From contig NZ_BBXD01000027.1 of the NCBI RefSeq assembly GCF_001570545.1, positions 1 through 64,000 on the forward strand: 64,000 bases of DNA. The letters are read 5' to 3'. A model generated the notes under the pieces. That model saw only the letters and a program-made list of their open reading frames with translations, was not told the DNA's origin and did not search any database. Source of the stretch: Herbidospora mongoliensis (GTDB taxonomy: Bacteria; Actinomycetota; Actinomycetes; Streptosporangiales; Streptosporangiaceae). Shown here piece after piece: positions 8,326 through 16,367 of the stretch (position 1 is its first letter; every line of letters begins with the position of its first letter). The translations under genes were made by a program, and so were the position numbers.

Positions 8326-11300
8326 TCATACCTGATGGCGGCTGAACACGACGTCGCTCGTCCAGGCCTGATTGCCCCGGCGAGCTGGGCACTCCCTGTT
8401 GTGGCAGTGCCAGAACCATCGTCCGTCCCTCCGCCGCCTCAGGTCGACCTCATCTCGTTGACATCCGGCGCAGCGGGGCGGACGGCTGAAGTCTTCGGCG
8501 TGCTCGTGCTCGAGGATCTTGCGCGCGAAATGTCCCCCGCGAACGGTCAGCACGATTTCGCGCGTCCAGTTCTGCGAAAGCATATTGAGACTGCCCAGCA
8601 GCACCGTCTGCTCGTCGATCACGGCGATCTTCTGGTGCATGACGTTGACCCGGACGATCGCAGGAACGATCGCCTGGAGTTCGGCCAGGTAGGCGATGTA
8701 GTTCTCCTTCCCCTGGAGGTTGTCACCGGGATCCCGGACGAAAACCGTCACCCGTACCCCTCGACCGACCGCATCTCTCAGGGCGGGCAGCAGGGAGCGG
8801 ACCCGGGTGGCGACCCACGGGGCCCACAGCCAGATCGATGACCTGGCCTCCGCCAGGCGGGCGGCGAACGTCTCGTAGAAGGAGAGTTCGTCGTGGACGT
8901 CGGTGATCTCCACATGGCGGGCGAGCGTCTCGGCCAGACGGGCGCCGAACGGGCCCAGCGCCTCGGTGACCGCCGTCGGCGGAGCGATCAGCGCGGTCGC
9001 CCTGACGAGCCGGACCTTCCCGTCGTGATGGAGCCGGGCCAGCTGACCGAACGCGGTCATGGACGGCGCTCCGAGGATGCGTTCACCGCTGCCCACGACG
9101 TACAGCCGAGTCTGGACGCGGGTGACCGCGACGTTGAACAGACGCCCACCTTTCCGCTGCCACCCGGTCGCACCGGACGCCAGGGAAGCCTCGGCCATCC
9201 ACATGCGGTCGCCGTATTGTGCCTCCACGGTGTCGAAGATGACGATGGGGAACTCTCTGCCCTGGAAACGGTGGGCGGTGCCGACCTCCGCCAGCCGGCC
9301 GTCCGGCTGTTCGATGTCGCGAAGCGCTTCGAGGGTCGCCGCCGCCTGATCGCTGTAGGGAGTGACCACCCCGGCGATCTCGCCGTTGTCGTTGTGGAGG
9401 TCGAGCAGGGCCCGGGAGAGCAGGGTCCCGGCGGGCCACCATCCGCTGCTCCGCCCGGTGCGTTGCACGCGGGCGAGTTCGTGCAGCCCATCGGTGTCGA
9501 TGATGACGATCTCCGGATCGTCGGTGGCACGCGGCCGGGCGGTGCCGCCCGCTTTGAGAACTCCCTTGTACGCGATCCGGTTCGCCAGCTCCATGATCTG
9601 TGGCCCGAACCGGTGTTGTGTGTCCATCACCAGGCAGCCCGGATGGCCCATGGCCTCTTCGGGGGTGGTGATGCCGCAGTGCCGGAAGACGTCGGGATGA
9701 AGCCAGCGCCGGATGTCCTGACGGCCGCTGTCCTCGATCACCTTGTTCTGCACCGCTTCAAGCTGCAGGAAGTCGCCCAGCAGCACGGCGCACGCCGACG
9801 CCTTGGACGTGGCCAGCAGCACCTCCGGCAGGGTCGCGGCGCCCGCCTCGTCGATCAGGACCACGTCGTAGGGCCCTTCGGCCACCGCTTTGGTTATGCG
9901 GAACCGGGCCAGCGTGGTGGCCACCAGCCGCGCGCCCTTGATGATCTCCCCTTGGGCGTCACGCTCCAGCGCCTCGTACTCGTTCTGCACCGCCTCGTAG
10001 CGCTTCTTTAACGGATCGAGGCGGGGCGCGTCTCGCTCGACCCTGCGGCGTACTTCTTCCGCCTCGTCATGCAGCTTGGGCCAGCGACGGCGGTCGCATT
10101 CGGCCACGAGCTTCGCCGCGGCCTCGGACGCCGCGAGCTCCCGGCGTGCTGCCGCCAGCCGCTCCGCCGTAGCCCGCTGAGCCGAGCGGAGCTCGTCGAG
10201 GCTCCTGCGCGCGTCATCGGCTTCGACGTCGCGGGCGCGGATCTCGTCGAGTTCGAACCCCGCTCGCGCGATCAGGTCCCTGGTCGACGCGTCGGCGTCG
10301 CGCCGGACCCGATCGGCCGTGGCCCGTGCCGCCACGGCCCGCGAACGGAGTCCGGCAGCCTCCGCCCTGGCTTCGGCGATCCGCCGCTCAAGCTCCCCGA
10401 ACGCCCGGCGATCCCACAACCGAGGCCTGCCGGACGGCCCCACCAGCAGGGCGGCCTCGTCTTCCAGCCGCCCGCAACCGGCCTCGGACCGCAGCGCCCG
10501 CGCCTCCGCCTGGGTCGCGGCACTCGCGACCTCGCCCGCCCCGCGCTCCTTCTCCTCGATCCGCCGCCACAGCCGCCGGGCCTCCTCCGTCTCCGCCACA
10601 CGCCTGCCAGCGGCATCGATCCGCCGCTGCGCCCCGATACGCGCGACGGCCCCCGCGTCAAAGGCCTGTTCGCACTCCGCCACCGTGGCGGCGAGCGGCG
10701 CGCAGGCGAATTCCGGCCGCCGCAGCCGCGACCGGGCGCCCGCATAGGCCGCCGGGTCGAAGCCGTCGAGCAGCCCCCGCAGCTGACTCGACCGCTCCTC
10801 GTCGCGGAGCACTTCTTTGAGCTGGACGGCCAGGTCACGACGCTTCTTCTCCACTTTCGCCAGCCGAGCGCGGACGATGAGGGGAAGGCAGACCTCAGGA
10901 TCGTCGGCGACCTGCCGGAGCTGCGGCGGCCCCACCCTGACGATCCGCCCCGCAGCGGGACGATGCCGCTTGAGGACTCCCAGCAGCGCGTTGTCCACCG
11001 CGATGTTGGTGGCCGACACCAGGAGAACCCTCTTCCCCTGGGTGATCAGGTCGCCGATGGCCTCCTGGAGGAGCCGGGTCTTCCCCGTCCCGGGCGGACC
11101 CCAGACCAGCCACACCCCCGTGCCGAGACAGGCGCGATACGCCTGCGCCTGAGCGGGCAGCAGCCCGGCCGGTGCCGGTCCGCGCGCCGGCGTCCCCCCG
11201 ATCTCGCGGAGGGCCAGCAGATTGGCGAGCCCGGCGTCGCCGATCCCGGCGACACCGTCACGCAGCGCCTTGACCAGGAATCCCGGTAGCCTGCGGAACG

Positions 11301-11607
11301 ACCAGAGGTAGGGATCCGGCGGCGCCGCGAACTCCGCCACGCGAACCCGCAGAAGCTGCTCCTCGACGACCGCCTCCATGACCCGAAACCCGGCCTGCGC
11401 ACTCGTCTCCTCCGGGCCGGCCAGACGTAACCCGTCGAGCTGCTCGGGCCCCACGTCCAGCCCTCGGACATCGACGACGAAGACGCCCGGCTCTGCGGTC
11501 GCCCGCGCCGCACCGATGCGCCGCCACCTGTCCGCCCGCCGGGCGCCGCCACCCTCGGCCCTGACCCACTCGTCCAGCGCGGTGATCATCTCGTCACGCC
11601 AGCCCAA
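8326..11607 (-). CDS. SF1 helicase-phospholipase D-zinc finger fusion, Mokosh type II-like defence protein
   Basis: 1093 residues. Walker A GPPGTGKT lies at 170-177 of a UPF1-like (COG1112) helicase core. A long Arg/Glu/Ala-rich coiled coil follows (about 240-590), then Walker B VVLIDEAGAATLPE and helicase motifs TAHRFQGREFPIVIFDT and NVAVTRVQTRLYVVG. The C-terminal part is a phospholipase D domain with one HKD motif (HQKIAVID, His at 991) and a Cys/His zinc-finger tail (CAGC, then CHNREC, 1046-1073). A helicase of this class fused to PLD is the layout of single-gene (type II) Mokosh antiphage systems, where helicase and nuclease are thought to act on foreign nucleic acid. The TTG at 11607 has a GGAGG site; ATG at 11589 is the alternative. 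It looks intact. Assignment as Mokosh rests on architecture, not alignment. Confidence 0.8.
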   Translation of the reverse strand: MGWRDEMITALDEWVRAEGGGARRADRWRRIGAARATAEPGVFVVDVRGLDVGPEQLDGLRLAGPEETSAQAGFRVMEAVVEEQLLRVRVAEFAAPPDPYLWSFRRLPGFLVKALRDGVAGIGDAGLANLLALREIGGTPARGPAPAGLLPAQAQAYRACLGTGVWLVWGPPGTGKTRLLQEAIGDLITQGKRVLLVSATNIAVDNALLGVLKRHRPAAGRIVRVGPPQLRQVADDPEVCLPLIVRARLAKVEKKRRDLAVQLKEVLRDEERSSQLRGLLDGFDPAAYAGARSRLRRPEFACAPLAATVAECEQAFDAGAVARIGAQRRIDAAGRRVAETEEARRLWRRIEEKERGAGEVASAATQAEARALRSEAGCGRLEDEAALLVGPSGRPRLWDRRAFGELERRIAEARAEAAGLRSRAVAARATADRVRRDADASTRDLIARAGFELDEIRARDVEADDARRSLDELRSAQRATAERLAAARRELAASEAAAKLVAECDRRRWPKLHDEAEEVRRRVERDAPRLDPLKKRYEAVQNEYEALERDAQGEIIKGARLVATTLARFRITKAVAEGPYDVVLIDEAGAATLPEVLLATSKASACAVLLGDFLQLEAVQNKVIEDSGRQDIRRWLHPDVFRHCGITTPEEAMGHPGCLVMDTQHRFGPQIMELANRIAYKGVLKAGGTARPRATDDPEIVIIDTDGLHELARVQRTGRSSGWWPAGTLLSRALLDLHNDNGEIAGVVTPYSDQAAATLEALRDIEQPDGRLAEVGTAHRFQGREFPIVIFDTVEAQYGDRMWMAEASLASGATGWQRKGGRLFNVAVTRVQTRLYVVGSGERILGAPSMTAFGQLARLHHDGKVRLVRATALIAPPTAVTEALGPFGARLAETLARHVEITDVHDELSFYETFAARLAEARSSIWLWAPWVATRVRSLLPALRDAVGRGVRVTVFVRDPGDNLQGKENYIAYLAELQAIVPAIVRVNVMHQKIAVIDEQTVLLGSLNMLSQNWTREIVLTVRGGHFARKILEHEHAEDFSRPPRCAGCQRDEVDLRRRRDGRWFWHCHNRECPARRGNQAWTSDVVFSRHQV

Positions 11608-12593
11608 TAGCCCTCCAACATTGGTACTCGACGTGCACCCAATAGATGACCTTAAACTTTTTCGGGCTACTCGGCAGCCACCGTCCCCTTACTTCGAATA
11701 GTCCTCCCCTTAAGACTGGGGAACGGGTAGCAGCGGTCATCGTGGCTGCTCGGGGTTTGCCGTGAGGACAGAGAGCCGGACGGCCATGCGCCTACGAAAA
11801 GACCGAGTCAAAAGAAAATCAAGATCGTCGATGCTGATCAGCGCCTCAACAAGCAGCGTGACATCAGCGCTGGCGCGATCGCAGAGACTTGCTGATCCTC
11901 GAACTTCAGCATGTAGGCGCAACCCGCTCGATTTCAAGGCGCGGACGCAAACCCAGCGCAGGCTCCTGCGAGCAGAGCAGAGACGACGGAGGAGATGCGC
12001 CTCTACATCGAACTACTTCCTGACCAATATGCGTCCGTCGTCCGCAGAATGATGGGGCTACCGCTGAGCAAAAGCGCTCGTGAAGTGCACAACCGACTTG
12101 CCCGAGATGATGCCGCACGCGGCGATTACCACCTTGGCGCAATGGCTCCGATCTATGCCGAACTGACTAGCGGTAGTTCGTTGAATCAAGGTGGTTGGTA
12201 GAGGCGTAACCCATGGCCTGCGTGAACGGCGTCGATGAGCGCTTGCAGATCAGCGGGCGGGGGCGCTTTGGACCATGCCCGCGACCAGCGTGTGAGCGCT
12301 GTGCCTACCGAAAATTCCATCCGCGCGGTTCAAGCGGCATGTGGATACCATCCGCGCCCGGAGCCCGCTCGGCCTTTTCGGCAGAGCAAGCCAGTGCAAA
12401 GATCAGGGTCGAAGTCGCGTCCTTGTGGTTCGGTAAAGCCCGACCGGGTAGTTCACGGTTGCTCGGCGGTTGCTCATTGGTACGCGACACGGGGCGGCAT
12501 TGCGCACTACCAGCGGGGACTTTGACAGCGGCAAATCCGGGCGGTCCAATAGAAATGGATAGCCTGCGGCATTGGCTGATACTAAGTCCGTAT
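11608..12593. other. Gap between helicase-PLD gene and second tRNA-Lys fragment, no recognisable gene
   Basis: Nearly 1 kb with only short, conflicting open frames. A plus-strand frame ending at 12201 (from ATG 11995, containing MRLYIELLPDQ and SKSAREVHNRLARDDAARG) looks protein-like but matches nothing I recognise. Another short frame, about 11775-11900, reads KKIKIVDADQRLNKQRDISA. These may be decayed remains of an integration module, since this is where an integrase would lie next to the attachment repeat, but no integrase motif is visible. Confidence 0.35.
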
Positions 12594-12638
12594 ACTTTTA
12601 ATCCGTAGGTTCAGGGTTCGAATCCCTGACGCCCACCC
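12594..12638 (+). repeat. tRNA-Lys(TTT) 3' half: attachment-site-like repeat, copy 2
   Basis: The first 35 bases equal those at 6059-6093 (anticodon loop to the end of the T stem). The acceptor strand is altered (ACGCCC instead of GCGCCCC), so this copy is older or was never under tRNA selection. No 5' tRNA half precedes it. Orientation matches copy 1, so 6059-12628 is bounded by direct repeats and looks like one integrated unit. Confidence 0.78.
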
Positions 12639-13062
12639 CTTCGAACCGGCTCGTGGTCGACCCCCTTTCGGGACAGCTATCACGGGCCGTTTCTCATTCA
12701 TACGAGGAGCCCCCGCTGCGAATGGGCCCTCCTCGACCATTCTCAACGCTTCCGCTCTTCGGCCTCAGCGAGAGGACGCGCTAGTCGGGACCAGCTCCGT
12801 TTACCCCGGCACCGGCATCCCGAGCGGCAAGATCCAACAGGCTACGTTGCAGGCGTCTCGCCCTCAACGATCCCCGTGGTCGCAGTACGTGCTTGATTGA
12901 AGACAATGGTCCCGGCTGATTGTCGTTCGGAGGCAAGTAGGGCGGACGCCGCAGCGGCCCGGTCGTTGTGTCAGAGATGGTTGCAGGCCACATCGATGAG
13001 GCCCTGAGCTCGCTGGGTCGAATTGCGTTGACCTGCCGACAGAAATTCGACATATTGGCGCA
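12639..13062. other. Intergenic region with a hairpin, no gene recognised
   Basis: Lies between the attachment-like repeat and the secreted-protein gene. A hairpin with 7-bp arms (CGAGGAG at 12703-12709 and CTCCTCG at 12729-12735) is visible without a T tract. Short open frames on both strands show no family resemblance. The next gene has no strong ribosome site. Confidence 0.35.
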
Positions 13063-13569
13063 ATGTTCTCATTACGTCCTCTCGCGGGAGCGATCCTCAC
13101 ATCCGTTCTTCTGACCGGTTACGCCGCCGCCCCGGCCGCCGCCTCCGTCCAGGAATCCGCGGTCTCCCAGACCTCGTCTGCGGCGCGGCCGGGCAACGGC
13201 AAGATCCTTTATGACCGCATCAGCGGCGGGGAGGGCATTCTGAAGATCAAGAATGGCACCGGCAAGGACGGTGTCGTCACTCTTGTCCGGGGCAAGTCCA
13301 AGGCGTTCAGCCTCTATGTCCGCGCGAGGTCGACCGCGAGCTTCAAAAGGGTCGACGACGGTACCTACACCGTCTACTTCACCACCGGATACAGGTTCAG
13401 CACCTCGAAGCGCAAATTCACCAAGAGCGCCGTCTACCAGCGCTTCAACGACCGGCTGAAGTTCAAAACGACCTCGACCCAATCGACCGGCTGGACGCTC
13501 ACCCTCAACCCCGTCAAGGGCGGCAACGCCCGGACGAGCGGCGTCAACCCGAAGGATTTCCCGGCGTGA
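13063..13569 (+). CDS. Secreted protein of unknown function
   Basis: 168 residues with a Sec-type signal peptide (short positive N-terminus, hydrophobic GAILTSVLLTGYAAAPAAAS, probable AxA cleavage near residue 28). The mature part has a beta-rich layout with phrases I associate with a family of secreted actinobacterial proteins: GILKIKNGTGKDGVVTLV, then DGTYTVYFTTGYRF. No catalytic motif or cysteine pair is visible. It is exported and monocistronic; function unknown. The codon usage looks like the host chromosome, so the island probably ends before it. Confidence 0.72.
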   Translation: MFSLRPLAGAILTSVLLTGYAAAPAAASVQESAVSQTSSAARPGNGKILYDRISGGEGILKIKNGTGKDGVVTLVRGKSKAFSLYVRARSTASFKRVDDGTYTVYFTTGYRFSTSKRKFTKSAVYQRFNDRLKFKTTSTQSTGWTLTLNPVKGGNARTSGVNPKDFPA

Positions 13570-13850
13570 TCCAGGGCTGAGCGGCGGAGGCGAAGCCGCC
13601 CATGACCTCCGCCGAACCGGGCGCGTCCCCGAGCTGTGATCGCCCGGCTCGCTTCGAACGCCCGACCCGGCCCGGTCCGGCAGCTCGAGCGCCATCTCGC
13701 TGAGCGATCATCCGGAACCCGGATGTCGGCCTCCGCACCCGTCCGAGAAACGGCGTTCCACACAAACGCAGGCACCGCCGCTCGAGACGGTGCCGTCGAC
13801 GTCGTGGACCGGGGACGGCGACAGAACGCTGTCTCTTGGGCGCGGGACGG

Positions 13851-14801
13851 TCATGGCATCACGACGAGTCGCCTGCCTTTGAGGTCGGTGCGCTGCCAGG
13901 CGGTCTCGATGTCGCTCAGTGGGACCTTCTCCACGTCGAAGGTGAGTTCGCCTGAGCGCGTCCAGGTCACGATCTGCTGGTACACCTCGGCCATGGTCTG
14001 CGGGTCGAGGCCCTTGGCGGCGCCGTAGATCTCCACGCCGGAGGTGCGCAGGCTCGACGCGGCGAGGGCGATCTCGGCGTCTGCCGACTCCCCGATCTGG
14101 ACCACTCGGGTCGGCTTGCCGAACGCGAACGACCGCGGCACGAGCGCGCGCAGAAAAATCTCGCTGGGCCTTCCCCACAGGTAGTCCACGACGACGTCGT
14201 AGCCGTCTCCCCGGGCGTCGAGGTAGGCCTGCGCCAGCGCTTCGTCGGAGACCGCGGTGTTGATCACCGTGTCGGCCCCGAGGGCCCGCAACCGGTCGTC
14301 GTCGCGGCCGGTGGCGACGACGCGGCCGGCGCCCAGCAGCCGGGCTACCTTGACCGCGAGCCGGCCGGCGACACCGGTGGCGCCCTGGACCAGCACCGTC
14401 TCCCCAGGCACGAACCCTGCGGCCGTTTTCATCGACATCGCGGTGACGGCCGAGGCCATCACGCTCGCCACGGCCGGGTCGATGCCGTCGGGGATCGGCG
14501 CGTAGGAGCCCTGGGGGACCACGGACTTCTCGGCGAGCGCGCCGTAGGGCAGACGGATGTTGCCGAAACCGACGAGTGTGCCGTCCGGGAGGGCGCCGAT
14601 GCCGTCGAAGGCGGGGATCGCCGGGAACCTGCCGGTGTACTTCTCGCTGGCGTAGTGGGTGCCGGCCGCGATCGCCTTGTCGACGTTCTCGACGGCGACC
14701 GCCTTGACGTCGATGATCACCTCGCCGTCGCCGGCCACCGGATCGGGGAAGTCCTCATAGCGCGGGATGCCGCCGGGCTCGTGGAGCACCGCCGCCTTCA
14801 T
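13851..14801 (-). CDS. Zinc-independent MDR-family NADPH:quinone oxidoreductase/alcohol dehydrogenase
   Basis: 316 residues from ATG 14801 (MKAAVLHEPGGIPRYEDF, the usual start of medium-chain dehydrogenase/reductase proteins). The N-terminal GroES-like domain is followed by a Rossmann fold with the NADP-binding VLVQGATGVAGRLAVKVARL motif, then GADTVIN. The structural-zinc cysteine cluster and catalytic Cys/His of true alcohol dehydrogenases are not visible, which points to a quinone- or enone-reductase-like enzyme. The start codon overlaps the stop of the small upstream gene (ATGA), so the two are translationally coupled. A tetO-like double operator upstream implies control by the divergent TetR protein. 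Confidence 0.85.
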   Translation of the reverse strand: MKAAVLHEPGGIPRYEDFPDPVAGDGEVIIDVKAVAVENVDKAIAAGTHYASEKYTGRFPAIPAFDGIGALPDGTLVGFGNIRLPYGALAEKSVVPQGSYAPIPDGIDPAVASVMASAVTAMSMKTAAGFVPGETVLVQGATGVAGRLAVKVARLLGAGRVVATGRDDDRLRALGADTVINTAVSDEALAQAYLDARGDGYDVVVDYLWGRPSEIFLRALVPRSFAFGKPTRVVQIGESADAEIALAASSLRTSGVEIYGAAKGLDPQTMAEVYQQIVTWTRSGELTFDVEKVPLSDIETAWQRTDLKGRRLVVMP

Positions 14802-14995
14802 ACCGGGTCCTGACCGAACAGGCGGGCGATCCGCGTCTGCCACGCCACCAGGACACGAGGCGGACGGTGATGTGTGTGCGAGTGCCGCCACCCATGGCCG
14901 TGGTGCCCGGTCGGGCGCTCGGCGTGCGGGGGGATTCCCGGGATGTGGTGGGTCGCCCGGTGCAGCAGGTCGGGGAGCGAGCGTCGGTGTCTCAT
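14798..14995 (-). CDS. Small His-rich protein, first gene of the TetR-controlled operon
   Basis: 65 residues starting at ATG 14995, preceded by a clear GAGGAG ribosome site five bases upstream and ending in an ATGA overlap with the oxidoreductase gene. Rich in His, Arg and Pro (HRATHHIPG, then GHHGHGWRHSHTHHRPP). No signal peptide or membrane helix. The ribosome site, operator-proximal position and coupling argue that it is translated; it could bind metal or serve mainly as a leader that couples translation. No known family recognised. Confidence 0.55.
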   Translation of the reverse strand: MRHRRSLPDLLHRATHHIPGIPPHAERPTGHHGHGWRHSHTHHRPPRVLVAWQTRIARLFGQDPV

Positions 14996-15016
14996 CGTGT
15001 CTCCTCTGCGCGTGCG

Positions 15017-15053
15017 TCTCTATCACTGATAGAGACTCTATCACCGATAGGGT
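15017..15053. promoter_or_regulatory. Two adjacent tetO-like operators
   Basis: Two 19-bp near-palindromes centred 18 bp apart: 15017-15035 (TCTCTATCACTGATAGAGA) and 15035-15053 (ACTCTATCACCGATAGGGT). Both are very close to the classical tetO sequence of Tn10 (TCCCTATCAGTGATAGAGA). They lie between the divergent tetR-like gene and the small-protein/oxidoreductase operon, so both promoters should be repressed by the TetR protein until ligand binds. Confidence 0.88.
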
Positions 15054-15064
15054 GCGGACGGGAG

Positions 15065-15712
15065 GTGCCGGAATTGGCTCTGGACAAACAGCGGATCGTC
15101 ACCGAGGCCGTCGCGCTACTGGACGCCGAGGGTCTCGACGGCGTGACCACGCGCAAACTCGCCGCCCGGCTCGGCGTGCAGTCGCCGACCCTTTACTGGC
15201 ACATCCCGAACAAGGCGGCGCTGGTCACCGCGATCGCGGAGGCGATTCTCGAGCAGCAGTTCCCCGAGATGGACTCACCCGCGCCGGAGGAGCCCTGGCA
15301 CGACTGGCTGATCGGCCTGGCCGAGCGGCTGCGGCGCGCGCTGCTGGCCCACCCGGACGGAGCCCGGATCATCTCGGCCTCCCAGCTGTCGCTGAAGATG
15401 GCCGGCATCTCAGAACTGGCGATGAGCACACTGGTCGGGCGGGGCATTCCGCTGCGGCGGGCTCGCCTGATCGTGCTGACGGTGTTGCGGTTCACCGTCG
15501 GTTTCGTCCTGGAGGAACAGACCGGTCCCCCGGACGCGGACGCTCTGAAGGGCTTCGACATGGCCGCGTACGCCGCGGCCTACCCCACCGTGATCGCGGG
15601 CGTGGCGGAGTACTTCCAGCCTGGCCACACCGTCGACGACCTGTTCCGCGACTGTCTGGAGCAGATCATCCACGGTCCTGCGGCGGTCACTCGTCCTGCC
15701 GGTGAGGGGTGA
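15065..15712 (+). CDS. TetR-family repressor with TetR-type ligand domain
   Basis: About 215 residues. The helix-turn-helix region reads VTTRKLAARLGVQSPTLYWH, nearly identical to the recognition region of classical TetR ([20 protein letters not shown]), followed by a TetR_C-like all-helical ligand domain. This matches the tetO-like boxes just upstream. The start is either GTG 15065 or TTG 15074; the GGGAGG site at 15060-15065 is better spaced for TTG 15074. It should repress itself and the divergent operon. The ligand is unknown; the regulated gene is a reductase, not an efflux pump. Its 3' end overlaps the convergent response-regulator gene by 26 bp. Confidence 0.88.
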   Translation: MPELALDKQRIVTEAVALLDAEGLDGVTTRKLAARLGVQSPTLYWHIPNKAALVTAIAEAILEQQFPEMDSPAPEEPWHDWLIGLAERLRRALLAHPDGARIISASQLSLKMAGISELAMSTLVGRGIPLRRARLIVLTVLRFTVGFVLEEQTGPPDADALKGFDMAAYAAAYPTVIAGVAEYFQPGHTVDDLFRDCLEQIIHGPAAVTRPAGEG

Positions 15713-16367
15713 CCAGGTGTGTCTCGTAGGCGGTGATCACGAGCTGGGCGCGGTCGCGGCAGTGGAGTTTTCCCATGATGCGGGAGACGTGCTTCTTGGC
15801 GGTGAGCGGGCTGAGGTCGAGTGCGGCGCCGATCTCGTGGTTGGTCAGGCCCTGGGCGACCAGCGTGAGCACCTCCTTCTCCCGATCGGACAGCACGGCC
15901 AGGGCCCGATGCGACGGGTGATCACTGCCGCGGGGTGAGGGTTGGGACAGGGCCCGCGCTATCAGTGTCCTGGTGGGGCCGGGAGACAGCAGGGCGTCCC
16001 CGGCGGCGACCGTGCGGATCGCGGCGAGCAGTTCGGCCGGGTGGGTGTCCTTGACGACGAAGCCGGACGCGCCGGCCCGCAACGCCTCCACGAGGTTGTC
16101 GTCGGTGTCATAGGTGGTGAGGATGAGCACCTTCAGGTGGGAGAGGGCGGCGTCGGAGGTGATGGCGCGGGTGGCCTCGATGCCGTTCAGGTCGGGCATC
16201 CTGATGTCCATGACGACGAGGTCGGCGGGGGTGATCCGGGCGAGGTCGACGGCCTGCCTGCCGGTGGCCGCCTGCCCGGCCACTTCCATGTCGGGTGCCG
16301 TGCCGATGAGCATGGCGAACGCGCCGCGGACCAGATGCTGATCGTCGGCGAGCAGTACGCGGATCAT
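15687..16367 (-). CDS. NarL/LuxR-type response regulator
   Basis: 226 residues. The N-terminal receiver has the acidic pair DD near residues 8-9, phospho-acceptor Asp in LVVMDIRMPD, Thr in ILTTYDTDD and Lys in FVVKD. The C-terminal LuxR helix-turn-helix is LSDREKEVLTLVAQGLTNHE, then SPLTAKKHVSRIMGKL. The ATG at 16367 overlaps the stop of the upstream histidine kinase gene by four bases, so the pair forms one operon and almost certainly one two-component system. Targets are not evident. Confidence 0.93.
   Translation of the reverse strand: MIRVLLADDQHLVRGAFAMLIGTAPDMEVAGQAATGRQAVDLARITPADLVVMDIRMPDLNGIEATRAITSDAALSHLKVLILTTYDTDDNLVEALRAGASGFVVKDTHPAELLAAIRTVAAGDALLSPGPTRTLIARALSQPSPRGSDHPSHRALAVLSDREKEVLTLVAQGLTNHEIGAALDLSPLTAKKHVSRIMGKLHCRDRAQLVITAYETHLVTPHRQDE

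Noticed and set aside
8893-11289. Long plus-strand frames opposite the helicase-PLD gene
   Set aside because: They mirror the coding frame of the helicase, have no conserved motif and no ribosome site; all helicase and PLD motifs are on the minus strand.
12213-12608. Overlapping plus-strand frames before the second tRNA fragment
   Set aside because: No ribosome site, no family motif and two competing frames of similar length; not supported as genes.
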